Assembly (NCBI GenBank): GCA_965226045.1
Contig: CBDDBU010000026.1
Span: 186,001-250,000 of the forward strand
From: CBDDBU01 sp965226045
GTDB taxonomy: Bacteria; Pseudomonadota; Alphaproteobacteria; VGEJ01
DNA: 64,000 nucleotides
Direction: 5' to 3'
The position numbers and the translations under genes are program-made. Shown here in pieces: positions 8,721-17,046 of this stretch; the first letter of the stretch is position 1; every line of letters begins with the position of its first letter. The notes below the pieces were generated by a model. The model did no database searches and was not told the DNA's origin. It saw nothing but the letters and a program-made list of their open reading frames with translations.

Positions 8721-9824
8721 TCACAAGAATATCGTGAGCACGCCCGTGTAGGTGTAGAGACGGTCATGGAAAATCTCGCCGTTGCCGAAGAAGCCGACCA
8801 GCGGAAGATCGCCGAGTGCCCCCGCTATGATCCTGAGCTCCGCCGAGTCGGGCCCGAACATGTTGGGCCCGCGGCCCAGGCACGACACATAGATGGCGCC
8901 GCGCGGCGCGGTCCCCATCCGGCGGCCTAGGTCGACCAGCATACGGTGCAGGTCGGCCTCCGCCGCCTGCGGATCGCGACGGCAGAACATGAGCGGCTGT
9001 CCCGCCACCAGCGGCGCCGCGATCGTGACCAACGCCTCCTCGGGGTCTATCGCCACCAGGTTGCGCACGAGGTAGTCCGGGCGGTCGGAGCCCGCGATCG
9101 GCAGCGCAGCGAACACCACGCCGCCCAGCTGCCGGAGGTCCTCCGCCAGCTCCGCGCCGATGTCCTCCTTGAGCACGTCGAGGGCGGGCCTGCCACCGAG
9201 CAAGACGATGACGTTGTCTCGGCATTCGGTTACTTCGTGGACCGGCCCGATCGGCGTGCAGCCCTGGGTCAGACCGGTCGCGACAGGCACCGCTTCCGAG
9301 AACCAGGCGCCGGAAATACCGCCCTGGGTCAAACCTCCGGCGATCTGCCAGAACGGATCGCTGCCCGAGGACAGGCCACCGACCAGGAAGCTCTCGGTCA
9401 CTTCCGCGAGGCGCGGTATCAACATGGGTATCTGAGAATTGCGCGGATCGGCGTGGACGAGGCCGAAAGGATGCGCATGGCCCTCTAGCCACGCCGGCGC
9501 GCGGGCGAAGCCGCCATCGACGCCGGAATCAAAGATCGTGAAGGAACCCGCCGGCACCGCGCCCACCATGGCGGCCATGGCTGGTTGTCCGAAATATTCG
9601 TTCCCCGTGGCGCAGATGCCGTGCCCTACCGACCCAACCCAGTCGCTGACCCCCGTCTCCACCTTCAACATCTCGAGTATCGCTTGCAGTCGCGGCGCCA
9701 GCGGGTCCGTCACGTACAAGAAGCCGATATTGGCGTCCTCGGGCAGCGGCCCAAGTTCATCGAGGCAAGAGGCGAGCGCTCTTGCTGCCTCGCCGACGCC
9801 CTGCCCTAGGTGAAAACGCGTCAT
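8721..9824 (-). CDS. FIST N- and C-domain protein (small-ligand sensory domain)
   Basis: This 367-aa protein consists only of FIST domains, which bind small ligands and are usually fused to signalling modules. No kinase, cyclase or HTH part is attached here. The N-terminal half contains NIGFLYVTDP, VGSVGHGICATGNEY and LVGGLSSGSD. The C-terminal half has the glycine-rich stretch QGCTPIGPVHEVTEC, then LLGGRPALDVL, and ends with CLGRGPNMFG and LVGFFGNGEIF, typical of FIST_C. ATG 9824 lies 22 bp after the stop of the formyltransferase-like gene, so they are likely co-transcribed. A lone FIST protein next to one-carbon and sulfur genes has no established role. Confidence 0.88.
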   Translation of the reverse strand: MTRFHLGQGVGEAARALASCLDELGPLPEDANIGFLYVTDPLAPRLQAILEMLKVETGVSDWVGSVGHGICATGNEYFGQPAMAAMVGAVPAGSFTIFDSGVDGGFARAPAWLEGHAHPFGLVHADPRNSQIPMLIPRLAEVTESFLVGGLSSGSDPFWQIAGGLTQGGISGAWFSEAVPVATGLTQGCTPIGPVHEVTECRDNVIVLLGGRPALDVLKEDIGAELAEDLRQLGGVVFAALPIAGSDRPDYLVRNLVAIDPEEALVTIAAPLVAGQPLMFCRRDPQAAEADLHRMLVDLGRRMGTAPRGAIYVSCLGRGPNMFGPDSAELRIIAGALGDLPLVGFFGNGEIFHDRLYTYTGVLTIFL

Positions 9825-9846
9825 CGCTCGCCGACCGCCCTCCGCC

Positions 9847-10758
9847 TCACCCCAGCCGCGTGCCCTCCTTGAGACCGCTCGCGTCGACGAACTCGCGCGC
9901 CGGCATCTTCTTGCCGTCGCCCGCCCGCACCCGCCCGACGAGGATCTCGCCGCCATTCGCCGCGACCACCACTCCCTCGTCTTTGATTTGGGTGACCTCG
10001 CCTGGGGCCCCGCCGCCGCCCACCTGCTGGCGCGCCGCGAAGACCTGCAAGGTCTCGCCGTTGAGACGAGTCCAAGCGCCGGGCTGAGGATCGGCGCCCC
10101 GGATCAAGTTGTAGACGTCCGCTACGGGCTGCTTCCAATCGATCTCGACATCGGCGGCGCGGCACCAGCCCTCGTAGGTCGCTTGAGACTCATCCTGGGC
10201 GATCTTGGGCGCCTTGCGATCGCGCACCAAATCAACCGCCTCGATGGTCGCTTCCACGCCGATCGGAAACAGCTTGTCGAAATAGAGGCTGCCGAGGGTC
10301 TCGTCGGGACCTATTTCGACCTCTTTTTGCAACAGATTGGGGCCGGTATCGAGGCCATTGTCGGGCCAGAATATAGAGAGGCCGGTTCGGATCTCACCTT
10401 GGATAAGGGGCCAGTTGATCGAACTCGGCCCGCGATGCTTGGGCAAGAGCGAGGGGTGGTACTGGATCGTGCCGTGGGTCGGGATGTCGAGGAACTCCTT
10501 GGGCACGATTAGAGTGACGAAGGCCATAACGCAGAGGTCGGGGCGGAGCGCGCAAAATTCGTCCCATACCTCCGCTTTCTTATACGAGGCGGGCTGATGG
10601 ACGGGCAGGCCACGCTCAAGCGCCGCCGCCTTCAGGGGGTCGGGACGGCTTGCCTTGTCCGGCGCGACGTAGACCGCGACCACCTCCTCGCCGCGATCGA
10701 GCAGGGCCTCCAACACCGCCTTACCAAACGCCTGCTGGCCGTGCACCACAATACGCAT
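9847..10758 (-). CDS. formyltransferase-fold protein resembling the 10-formyl-THF hydrolase domain
   Basis: This 303-aa protein has the methionyl-tRNA formyltransferase fold. An N-terminal Rossmann-like domain starts MRIVVHGQQAFGKAVLEALL. The catalytic core is QYHPSLLPKHRGPSSINW, with the family Asn replaced by Gln/Tyr-type context and with conserved His, then the Asp-containing FWPDNGLDTGPNLLQKE. A C-terminal OB-like domain (YNLIRGADPQPGAWT) completes it. The wording LFPIGVEA and ATYEGWCRAADVEIDW matches the N-terminal domain of formyltetrahydrofolate dehydrogenase (ALDH1L) better than true Fmt, but here it stands alone without the aldehyde dehydrogenase half. It is probably a formyl-folate hydrolase or a sugar/metabolite formyltransferase. 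It is the first gene of the minus-strand run with FIST, sat and the HDAC-like gene, and is divergent from the SDR pseudogene. Confidence 0.82.
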   Translation of the reverse strand: MRIVVHGQQAFGKAVLEALLDRGEEVVAVYVAPDKASRPDPLKAAALERGLPVHQPASYKKAEVWDEFCALRPDLCVMAFVTLIVPKEFLDIPTHGTIQYHPSLLPKHRGPSSINWPLIQGEIRTGLSIFWPDNGLDTGPNLLQKEVEIGPDETLGSLYFDKLFPIGVEATIEAVDLVRDRKAPKIAQDESQATYEGWCRAADVEIDWKQPVADVYNLIRGADPQPGAWTRLNGETLQVFAARQQVGGGGAPGEVTQIKDEGVVVAANGGEILVGRVRAGDGKKMPAREFVDASGLKEGTRLG

Positions 10759-10918
10759 CTATCGGCTCCCCCCAAGATTGCCGCCATTGTTACCACATTC
10801 TCCTTCGCCGCTGACAACGCCCGCCGCAGCCGATATCCTCGACCCCAGCAGCGCCGAGACTTGGATGCGACCCAGGTCCGCGCGAGCTCCCGGGAAGCAT
10901 ATTTGAGAGGAAGTACCT

Positions 10919-11681
10919 ATGGCCGGGGGGCTCCAAGACCGGGTCGCCCTGATCTGCGGCGCGGCGCGCGGCATCGGTGCGGGCATCGCCGAGCTTTTCC
11001 TCGAGGAAGGCGCACGGATCGTCATCTCCGATCGCGATCCGGCCGGCCAGACCACGGCGGAGCGGCTGAGCGCCAAGGGCGAGGCCATCTTCGTCCAATG
11101 CGATGTCAGGCAGGCGGACCAGGTCACGGCTCTGGTGACCAGAGTGGTCGAGCACTACGGGCGCGTCGACATCTTGCACCAGAACGCCGGCATCTTCCCG
11201 CAGACCGACCTCAAGGACATTCCGGTAGCGGAGTGGGACGAGGTGCTGGGTGTCAACCTGCGCAGCTGCTTCCTCACGGCCCAGGCCTGTTTCAAACCGA
11301 TGCAATAGAGAGGGCTATGGCCGCATCGTCTTCACGTCCTCGATCACCGGGACCCGGGTCTCGGCGCCGGGCCACGCCCACTACGCGGCGAGCAAGGGCG
11401 GCATCAACGGGCTCATCCGTTCGGCAGCGCTCGAGTTCGCGCCGTTCGGCATCACCGTCAACGGGATCGAGCCCGGCAACATCATGACCGAGGGCATGCG
11501 CGAACACCGTAGCGAGGTGTTCGTGAGCCAAATGGAACGCTCAGTGCCGCTCGGCCGCCTCGGCACTCCGCGCGACGTCGCCGAGGCCAGCGCTTTTCTG
11601 GCTTCCGAGGCCGCCGGCTACATCACCGGCACGACGATCATCGTCGACGGCGGCCAGATCCTCTCGGAAAGCAAGGTCTGA
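10919..11681 (+). pseudogene. short-chain dehydrogenase/reductase gene with one frameshift
   Basis: This is a classical SDR of about 250 aa that would be intact but for one extra base near 11304. The first frame (10919-11308) carries the cofactor motif CGAARGIGAGIAELF, DVRQADQV and HQNAGIF, then stops right after CFKPMQ. The second frame (from about 11305 to 11681) resumes with EGYGRIVFTSS, the catalytic HYAASKGG, VNGIEPGNIMTEGM and the C-terminal TGTTIIVDGGQ. Both halves are well conserved and the break lies between two consecutive conserved segments, so either it is a very recent mutation or a sequencing error. GAGAGGAAG precedes the ATG. Substrate unknown. It ends four bases before the convergent hypothetical gene. 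Confidence 0.88.
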
Positions 11682-11684
11682 GAA

Positions 11685-12245
11685 CTACTCGGCGATCTTG
11701 ACCAGTTTGCCGTCGACGGTGCGCTCGATGGCGCCATCGACCAGGCGGCGAAAGCTGAGGGCCATGCCGAGCGGCGAGAGCGTGCGGTCATAAATCTGCA
11801 TGGTGAGGGCGCCATCGGCGGCGATCGTCAGCACGTTGATGCTCAGGGTGTGGCCGCGAATGGCGGCCCAGGCATAGGCCCCCCCGGCCAGCGGATCGCT
11901 GCTGTCCGCGCCCCGAAAAACGCTGGGCGCGGCCGTCGGCGCGAAGCGCATGCGGTTCGACTTGCGGGCCACGGTTGGGCTCTCGGGATCGCCCTTTTGG
12001 CGTAGGATCGTGGTCCAATCGATCTCGAAGCCGCCGCCCACAGGCCGGATCTTGACGTCGAGGTCGCGCACGGTCAGGCCGAAATGGATGCTGACCGTGC
12101 TCTCGGAGATCGCGCTGCCCTGCCACTGACCAGCGAAGGCCTGGATAGCGAGGTCTCTCTCTTGCGCGAACGCCGCGCCCATCGACACCAGCGCCGCCAC
12201 GACCAACCCACCCACCACGGACCGCATCAATTTCGTCATCGTCAT
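11685..12245 (-). CDS. secreted/periplasmic hypothetical protein
   Basis: This unrecognised 186-aa protein has a clear Sec signal peptide: a basic start MTMTKLMR, a hydrophobic core SVVGGLVVAALVSMGAAF, and a likely cleavage after AFA-Q. The mature part contains WQGSAISESTVSIHFGLTVR, DLDVKIRPVGGGFEIDWTTI and TLSINVLTIAADGALTMQIY. This beta-strand-rich pattern suggests a lipocalin-like or avidin-like barrel. No catalytic motif or metal ligand set is evident. It is on the minus strand downstream of hemF (14 bp between hemF stop and this ATG), so it may be read from the same transcript as trmL and hemF. Confidence 0.75.
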   Translation of the reverse strand: MTMTKLMRSVVGGLVVAALVSMGAAFAQERDLAIQAFAGQWQGSAISESTVSIHFGLTVRDLDVKIRPVGGGFEIDWTTILRQKGDPESPTVARKSNRMRFAPTAAPSVFRGADSSDPLAGGAYAWAAIRGHTLSINVLTIAADGALTMQIYDRTLSPLGMALSFRRLVDGAIERTVDGKLVKIAE

Positions 12246-12258
12246 CCCTCGATCGGCT

Positions 12259-13104
12259 CTAGGGCCAAGTGACCACCGGCGGCAGCGACATCAGAATAGC
12301 CTCCGGGTTGCCACCGGTCTGCAATCCGAATTGGGTGCCCCGGTCATAGAGCAGATTGAACTCGACGTAACGTCCGCGCCGGCGCAGTTGGTAGGCGCGC
12401 TGTTCCTCGGTCCAGGTTTGGTTCATGTGGCGACGCACGATCGCTGGATATGCCTCCAGGAAGGCCGTCCCGACGTCGCGAGTAAAAGCGAAATCGGCGG
12501 CCCAGTCCCCGGTGGCGAGATGGTCATAGAAGATGCCGCCGACCCCGCGCGGTTCGTCACGGTGGGGCAGAAAGAAGTATTCATCGCACCACTTCTTGAA
12601 GCGTGGGTAGTAGTCGGGGTCGTGACGATCGCAGGCCGCACGAAAGGCGCCGTGAAATGTCGCCGTGTCCGCATCGTCGGGGTAGGTCGGCGTAAGGTCA
12701 CCGCCGCCGCCGAACCAGTCGGTGGTGGTGCGGATATAGCGCGTGTTCATGTGGGCGGCGGGCGCCAGGGGCGAGTGCATGTGCGCGACCAGCGAGACCC
12801 CGCTGGCCCAGAACTGCGGGTCCTCGGCCGCGCCGGGAATGCGTTCACGGTGCTCGGGGGAGAACTCGCCCGACACGGTGGATACATTGACGCCGACCTT
12901 CTCGAACACCCGCCCGTGCATGATCGACATCACGCCATCGCCGCCGCCCGGCCGCTGCCAGCTCCTGCGCTCGAACCGGCCCGGCGGCCGGCCGGCGACA
13001 CCGGGCCGCGCGCATTCATCCTCGATCGCCTCGAACGCCGTGCACAGCGAATCGCGCAGCTCGGCGAACCACGCCGCCGCTTGCCGCTCGGTACCCGCGC
13101 TCAT
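12259..13104 (-). CDS. hemF: oxygen-dependent coproporphyrinogen III oxidase
   Basis: HemF carries out the aerobic oxidative decarboxylation of coproporphyrinogen III to protoporphyrinogen IX in heme synthesis, consistent with the nearby cytochrome bc1 genes. At 281 aa it is of normal length. Conserved signatures include GGGDGVMSIMHGRVFEKVGVN split over residues 52-72, the substrate-site WFGGGGDLTPTYP, FFLPHRDEPRGVGGIFYD, and near the C-terminus RRGRYVEFNLLYDRGTQFGL with the metal-proximal residues. The ATG at 13104 overlaps the trmL stop (ATGA), which points to translational coupling with trmL. Confidence 0.97.
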   Translation of the reverse strand: MSAGTERQAAAWFAELRDSLCTAFEAIEDECARPGVAGRPPGRFERRSWQRPGGGDGVMSIMHGRVFEKVGVNVSTVSGEFSPEHRERIPGAAEDPQFWASGVSLVAHMHSPLAPAAHMNTRYIRTTTDWFGGGGDLTPTYPDDADTATFHGAFRAACDRHDPDYYPRFKKWCDEYFFLPHRDEPRGVGGIFYDHLATGDWAADFAFTRDVGTAFLEAYPAIVRRHMNQTWTEEQRAYQLRRRGRYVEFNLLYDRGTQFGLQTGGNPEAILMSLPPVVTWP

Positions 13105-13646
13105 TCCACCTCCGCCAACGGAAATTGTTCGGTCTGGCGCAGCGCCTCGGCGACGGCGATCGCCCCGGCCACGGCGACATTGAGCGCGCGCCGGCCCGGC
13201 ACCATCGGGATGCGCAGGCGCGCGTCTACCGCCGCGTGAAGCACGTCAGGCACGCCAGCCGTCTCGCGCCCCAGCATGATGGAATCCGGGGCGGCGAAGG
13301 AAAATGAATGGTGACTCTGTTGGGCGCGTGTCGTCATCAAGATCAAGCGGCCAGGTCGACCCCGGCGGAAGTCAGCGTAAGCCTCCCAGGAGCTGTGCCG
13401 CGCCACCTCGGCCAAGTCAAGGTAGTCGAGGCCGGCACGGCGAAACGAGCGGTCGTTGAAGGAAAATCCGCACGGTTCGATGATATCGACAGGCACGCCC
13501 AAACACGCGCCGAGGCGGATCAGGGTGCCGGCATTGGGCGGGATGTCGGGCTGGTCCGGGGGCGGCGGCGCGCCGGCGAGAGCACAAGCCTCATGCCGGA
13601 TCGCCCGCCGGGGACGGCAGGCCGGAGGCGGTCCGAGCGCTAGCAC
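13101..13646 (-). CDS. trmL: tRNA (cytidine(34)-2'-O)-methyltransferase, N-terminus irregular
   Basis: TrmL is a SPOUT methyltransferase that modifies the wobble base of certain leucine tRNAs. Homologous sequence begins at QPDIPPNAGTLIRLGACLG and runs to the knot motifs IMLGRETAGVPD and RIPMVPGRRALNVAVAGAIA, so the body is intact. The frame can only start at the GTG at 13646, giving an odd 31-residue proline-rich leader. In another frame an ATG at 13594 encodes MRLVL, the usual TrmL beginning, but it is then separated from QPDIPPN by about 23 extra bases that shift the frame. Either translation starts at the GTG or the gene has a small insertion. It is coupled to hemF by a four-base overlap. 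Confidence 0.85.
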   Translation of the reverse strand: MLALGPPPACRPRRAIRHEACALAGAPPPPDQPDIPPNAGTLIRLGACLGVPVDIIEPCGFSFNDRSFRRAGLDYLDLAEVARHSSWEAYADFRRGRPGRLILMTTRAQQSHHSFSFAAPDSIMLGRETAGVPDVLHAAVDARLRIPMVPGRRALNVAVAGAIAVAEALRQTEQFPLAEVE

Positions 13647-13727
13647 TGGACATCGCCCGGATTATGAGGAAAATGGCGGCGGCGTTCACGAAATTTTGTC
13701 CACTACATCCCTCACAGGGGTCCTTCT

Positions 13728-14276
13728 ATGGCGACTATGGCGGGGGACGGCGGCCACGCGGGTGATGGTTCGCGCCGCGATTTTCTCTACGTGGCGACCG
13801 GCACCGCCGCCGCCGTTGGCGCCGCGCTGGCGGTTTGGCCGCTGATCGATCAGATGAACCCGGCGGAGGACGTGCTCGCGTTGGCCTCGACCGAGGTCGA
13901 CCTGAGCCCGATCGAGGTCGGCCAGTCCATCACCGTGGTCTGGCGCGGCCGGCCGGTGTTCGTCCGCCGCCGCACGGCAGGCGAGATCTCGGCCGCGGCG
14001 GAGGCGGTGGTGAGCGACTTGCCCGACCCGCAGGCCGACGGCGACAGGGTCCAACAGGCGGAGTGGCTGGTGCTGGTCGGCGTTTGCACCCACCTCGGTT
14101 GCATTCCGCTCGGCCAAAAGAGCACCGACCCGCGCGGCGATTGGGGTGGTTGGTTCTGCCCGTGCCACGGCTCGCACTACGACACCTCAGGCCGCGTCCG
14201 CAAGGGCCCGGCGCCGGAAAACCTCGCGGTGCCGCCCTATGAGTTCGTCACCGAGACCACCATTAAGATCGGCTAG
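13728..14276 (+). CDS. petA: ubiquinol-cytochrome c reductase iron-sulfur (Rieske) subunit
   Basis: This is the Rieske subunit of the cytochrome bc1 complex; it takes electrons from ubiquinol and passes them to cytochrome c1. The 182-aa protein begins with a Tat-type anchor: SRRDFL followed by YVATGTAAAVGAALAVWPLI. The soluble domain carries the two [2Fe-2S] ligand boxes CTHLGCIPL (about 123-131) and CPCHGSHYD (about 147-155), with the usual disulfide cysteines. ATG 13728 follows AGGGGTCC; a second in-frame ATG is three codons on. It is the first gene of petABC, with cytochrome b starting 11 bp after the stop, and is divergent from trmL. Confidence 0.97.
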   Translation: MATMAGDGGHAGDGSRRDFLYVATGTAAAVGAALAVWPLIDQMNPAEDVLALASTEVDLSPIEVGQSITVVWRGRPVFVRRRTAGEISAAAEAVVSDLPDPQADGDRVQQAEWLVLVGVCTHLGCIPLGQKSTDPRGDWGGWFCPCHGSHYDTSGRVRKGPAPENLAVPPYEFVTETTIKIG

Positions 14277-14287
14277 GGGCCCTTCCA

Positions 14288-15538
14288 ATGCAGCCAGGTG
14301 GCTTTCAGTCCAGCAGCAAGATCGTTCAGTGGATCGAGTACCGCTTACCGATTTTCAGTTTCCTCGACCATTCGGTCGGTACCCAATACCCCTCGCCGAA
14401 GAATCTGAGTTACCTGTGGAACTTCGGCTCGCTCGCCGGCATCGCACTGGTCATCCAGATCGTCACCGGCATCGTGCTGGCGATGCACTACGTGCCGCAT
14501 GGCGATATGGCGTTCGACAGCGTCGAACGGATCATGCGCGAGGTGAACTACGGCTGGCTGATCCGCTACATCCACGCCAACGGCAGCTCGATGTTCTTCG
14601 CCGTGGTCTACATCCACATTTTCCGCGGCCTTTACTACGGCTCCTATAAGTTCCCGCGCGAACTGTTGTGGTGGCTCGGGTTGGTCATCTTCATCTTGAT
14701 GATGATGACCGCGTTCATGGGCTATGTGCTGCCGTGGGGTCAGATGAGCTACTGGGCGGCGACCGTGATCACCAACCTGTTCACGGCGATCCCGTGGGCG
14801 GGCGAGGCGATTACCGAGTGGTTGTGGGGTGGATTCGTGGTTGGCACGCCAACGCTGACCCGGTTCTACAGCCTCCACTACCTGATTCCGTTCGTGATCT
14901 TCGCCATCGTGTTCGTGCACATCTGGGCGTTGCATGTGCACAAATCGAACAATCCGCTCGGCGTCGAGATGAAGACTCCGAAGGACTCGATCGCCTTCCA
15001 TCCCTACTACACCGTCAAGGACATGTTCGGCCTGGGGGTGTTCCTCGTCGTCTTCGGCTTCTGGGTGTTCTATTTCCCCAACTATCTCGGCCACCCCGAC
15101 AACTACATCCCAGCCAATCCCCTGCAGACGCCGCCGCACATCGTGCCGGAGTGGTATCTGTTGCCGTTCTACGCGATTCTGCGAGCGATCCCCTCGAAGC
15201 TGGGCGGCGTCATCGCCATGGTAGCCTCGCTCGGGGTCTTGTTCCTGGTGCCGTGGCTCGACACCTCGCGGGTGCGTTCCGCGACTTTCCGGCCGATCTT
15301 CAAGCAGTTCTTTTGGCTGTTGGTGGCCGACGTCCTGGTGCTGGGCTATGTCGGCGCGCAGCCGCCGGAGGGCATATTCGTCCACATCGGCCGGATCGCC
15401 ACGGCCTACTATTTCGTGCATTTCATCCTCGTACTGCCGTTCGTCGGCTGGTTGGAGCGACCCAAACCGGTGCCGGACTCCATCGCCGAGGCCGAGGCCG
15501 CCAAGCAGGGGCGCCCAGCCCCACAGGTGGGGGAGTAA
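14288..15538 (+). CDS. petB: cytochrome b of the bc1 complex
   Basis: This is the membrane core of the bc1 complex, holding two b hemes and both quinone sites. The 416-aa protein is the long, fused bacterial/mitochondrial type. Heme-ligand histidines appear in IHANGSSMFFAVVYIHIFRG and in the paired helix at HYLIPFVIFAIVFVHIWALH. The Qo-site signature VPEWYLLPFYAILR is intact. About eight hydrophobic helices can be followed, ending with a soluble tail ERPKPVPDSIAEAEAAK. It is preceded by petA at 11 bp and followed by petC at 4 bp, a tight operon. Confidence 0.97.
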   Translation: MQPGGFQSSSKIVQWIEYRLPIFSFLDHSVGTQYPSPKNLSYLWNFGSLAGIALVIQIVTGIVLAMHYVPHGDMAFDSVERIMREVNYGWLIRYIHANGSSMFFAVVYIHIFRGLYYGSYKFPRELLWWLGLVIFILMMMTAFMGYVLPWGQMSYWAATVITNLFTAIPWAGEAITEWLWGGFVVGTPTLTRFYSLHYLIPFVIFAIVFVHIWALHVHKSNNPLGVEMKTPKDSIAFHPYYTVKDMFGLGVFLVVFGFWVFYFPNYLGHPDNYIPANPLQTPPHIVPEWYLLPFYAILRAIPSKLGGVIAMVASLGVLFLVPWLDTSRVRSATFRPIFKQFFWLLVADVLVLGYVGAQPPEGIFVHIGRIATAYYFVHFILVLPFVGWLERPKPVPDSIAEAEAAKQGRPAPQVGE

Positions 15539-15542
15539 GCCG

Positions 15543-16337
15543 ATGAGTCGGGCCAACACGATGGGGACAGGACGCCGGTTGGGCGCGGGATTGGCCGCTG
15601 TCGGGTTGGCTGTGTGGATAAGCGCGAGCGGTCCGGCTATCGCGGCGGAGGGGGCCAGCTACGAGAAGCGCGATTGGTCGTTCTACGGCATCTTCGGTAC
15701 CTATGAGCGGGCGCCGCTGCAGCGCGGATTCCAAGTCTATGTCGAGGTCTGCGCCGCCTGTCATGGCCTCAAGCGGATCGCCTTCCGCAATCTCGTCGAC
15801 ATCGGATTCAGCGATGCGGAGGCCAAGGCCATAGCGGCCGAATACGAGATCGAAGATGGCCCTGATCAAGAAGGCGAGATGTTTACCCGCTCGGGTCGAC
15901 TCTCGGATTACTTCGTGCCGCCGTTCGCGAACGACAACGCCGCGCGGGCGTCGAATAACGGTGCGTTGCCCCCAGACCTCTCGCTCATCACCAAAGCGCG
16001 GGGTGGCGGCCCCGATTACGTCTATGCGCTGCTAGTCGGCTATACCGACCCGCCGGGCGGCGAGGAACTGCCCGACGGCATGAGCCACAACCTCGCTTTC
16101 CCCGGTCACCAGATCGCGATGCCGCCGCCGCTCTCGGCTGACGCCGTGGAGTACGCCGACGGCACTTCCGCGACAGTCGCGCAGATGGCGGAGGACCTGA
16201 GCCACTTCCTGGCGTGGACAGCGGAGCCCAAACTTGAGGAGCGCAAGCGCCTCGGCCTCAAGGTCATGATCGTTATGATCATTCTCGCCGGGCTTCTTTA
16301 CGCGGTGAAGCGGCGCGTCTGGGCCGATCTGCACTAG
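15543..16337 (+). CDS. petC: cytochrome c1 of the bc1 complex
   Basis: Cytochrome c1 is the membrane-anchored c-type cytochrome that hands electrons from the Rieske centre to soluble cytochrome c. The 264-aa precursor starts at ATG 15543, four bases after the petB stop. A signal peptide (GAGLAAVGLAVWISASG with cleavage near AIAAEG) is followed by the heme-binding CAACH in VEVCAACHGLKRIAF. The distal methionine is in HQIAMPPPLS. A C-terminal anchor helix LGLKVMIVMIILAGLLYAVK keeps it in the membrane. A strong hairpin terminator follows 21 bp after the stop, ending the petABC operon. Confidence 0.97.
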   Translation: MSRANTMGTGRRLGAGLAAVGLAVWISASGPAIAAEGASYEKRDWSFYGIFGTYERAPLQRGFQVYVEVCAACHGLKRIAFRNLVDIGFSDAEAKAIAAEYEIEDGPDQEGEMFTRSGRLSDYFVPPFANDNAARASNNGALPPDLSLITKARGGGPDYVYALLVGYTDPPGGEELPDGMSHNLAFPGHQIAMPPPLSADAVEYADGTSATVAQMAEDLSHFLAWTAEPKLEERKRLGLKVMIVMIILAGLLYAVKRRVWADLH

Positions 16338-16358
16338 CGGCGAAGAGCATATGGATCA

Positions 16359-16386
16359 AAAAGCCCCGGCCAGCGCCGGGGCTTTT
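16359..16386 (+). terminator. intrinsic terminator of petABC
   Basis: A perfect 12-bp inverted repeat, AAAAGCCCCGGC / GCCGGGGCTTTT, with the four-base loop CAGC, sits 21 bases after the petC stop. The A-tract before and T-tract after the GC stem make it usable in both directions, so it can also end the convergent GST gene transcript coming from the right. Confidence 0.93.
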
Positions 16387-16420
16387 CCATTTCACCCACC
16401 GCCCAACGGGCCGGCCCTAG

Positions 16421-17038
16421 CTAGTCGGTCTTTGGAATCCACAAGCCGCGTTGCACCGCCGGGCGGGCGTCGACGGCGTCGAACCAGCGTTTGAGGTGGG
16501 GGAAGTCATCGAAGCCGATGTCGTGCCGCCCGTGACGGAAGACCCACGGGAAGGTGGCGATGTCGGCGATCGAGTATGCGTCCACGAGATACTCGTGATC
16601 AGCGAGACGCGCATCGAGGACGCCGTAGAGGCGCCGCGTCTCGGTCTGGTAGCGGCCATAGGCGTAGGGCTCGGCGTCCTTCTTGTCACAAAAATGATGT
16701 AGCTGGCCGAATATCGGCCCGATACCGCCCATCTGAAACATGAGCCACTGCGTCACCTCGTAGCGTCGGCGCGGGGCCGTGGAAAACAGACGGCCGGTCT
16801 TGTCGCCGAGATACATCAGCATCGCGCCTGACTCGAAGACGGTGAACGGTCCGCCCTCGGCGTCCTGATCGATCATCGCCGGGATCTTGGCGTTCGGGTT
16901 GATCGCTACGAACTCGGGCGCGAACTGCTCACCTTTGCTGATGTTGATGGGATGAACGGTGTAGGGGAGTTCGACCTCCTCCAGCATGATGGTCGCCTTG
17001 CGGCCGTTCGAGGTGAGCCAAGTGTAAAGGTCGATCAT
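16421..17038 (-). CDS. glutathione S-transferase family protein (YghU/YfcG-like)
   Basis: This 205-aa soluble protein has a thioredoxin-fold N-terminal domain (MIDLYTWLTSNGRKATIMLE) and an all-helical C-terminal domain. The stretch YTWLTSNGRK with PINISKGEQFAPEF and PNAKIPAMID is typical of the Nu-class YfcG/YghU group, which act as glutathione-dependent disulfide reductases and use a Thr/Asn pair rather than a catalytic cysteine. The cis-Pro (KIPAM) and the FESGAMLMYL glutathione-binding motif are visible. The start at ATG 17038 is eight bases after the stop of the amidase, indicating co-transcription with the amidase and lipocalin-like genes. Confidence 0.93.
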   Translation of the reverse strand: MIDLYTWLTSNGRKATIMLEEVELPYTVHPINISKGEQFAPEFVAINPNAKIPAMIDQDAEGGPFTVFESGAMLMYLGDKTGRLFSTAPRRRYEVTQWLMFQMGGIGPIFGQLHHFCDKKDAEPYAYGRYQTETRRLYGVLDARLADHEYLVDAYSIADIATFPWVFRHGRHDIGFDDFPHLKRWFDAVDARPAVQRGLWIPKTD

Positions 17039-17046
17039 GGTGGCAC

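Noticed and set aside
8515..8724. 70-codon in-frame extension upstream of sat
   Set aside because: ATG 8514 has a good ribosome site and begins the family sequence; the upstream part shows no similarity and is probably open by chance.
7594..8751. 385-codon open frame on the plus strand across sat
   Set aside because: Antisense to intact ATP sulfurylase, no recognisable motif; a shadow frame.
14345..15559. 404-codon open frame on the minus strand across petB
   Set aside because: It is antisense to a clearly functional cytochrome b gene, is rich in His/Asp/Arg with no family pattern, and is an expected by-product of high-GC codon bias.
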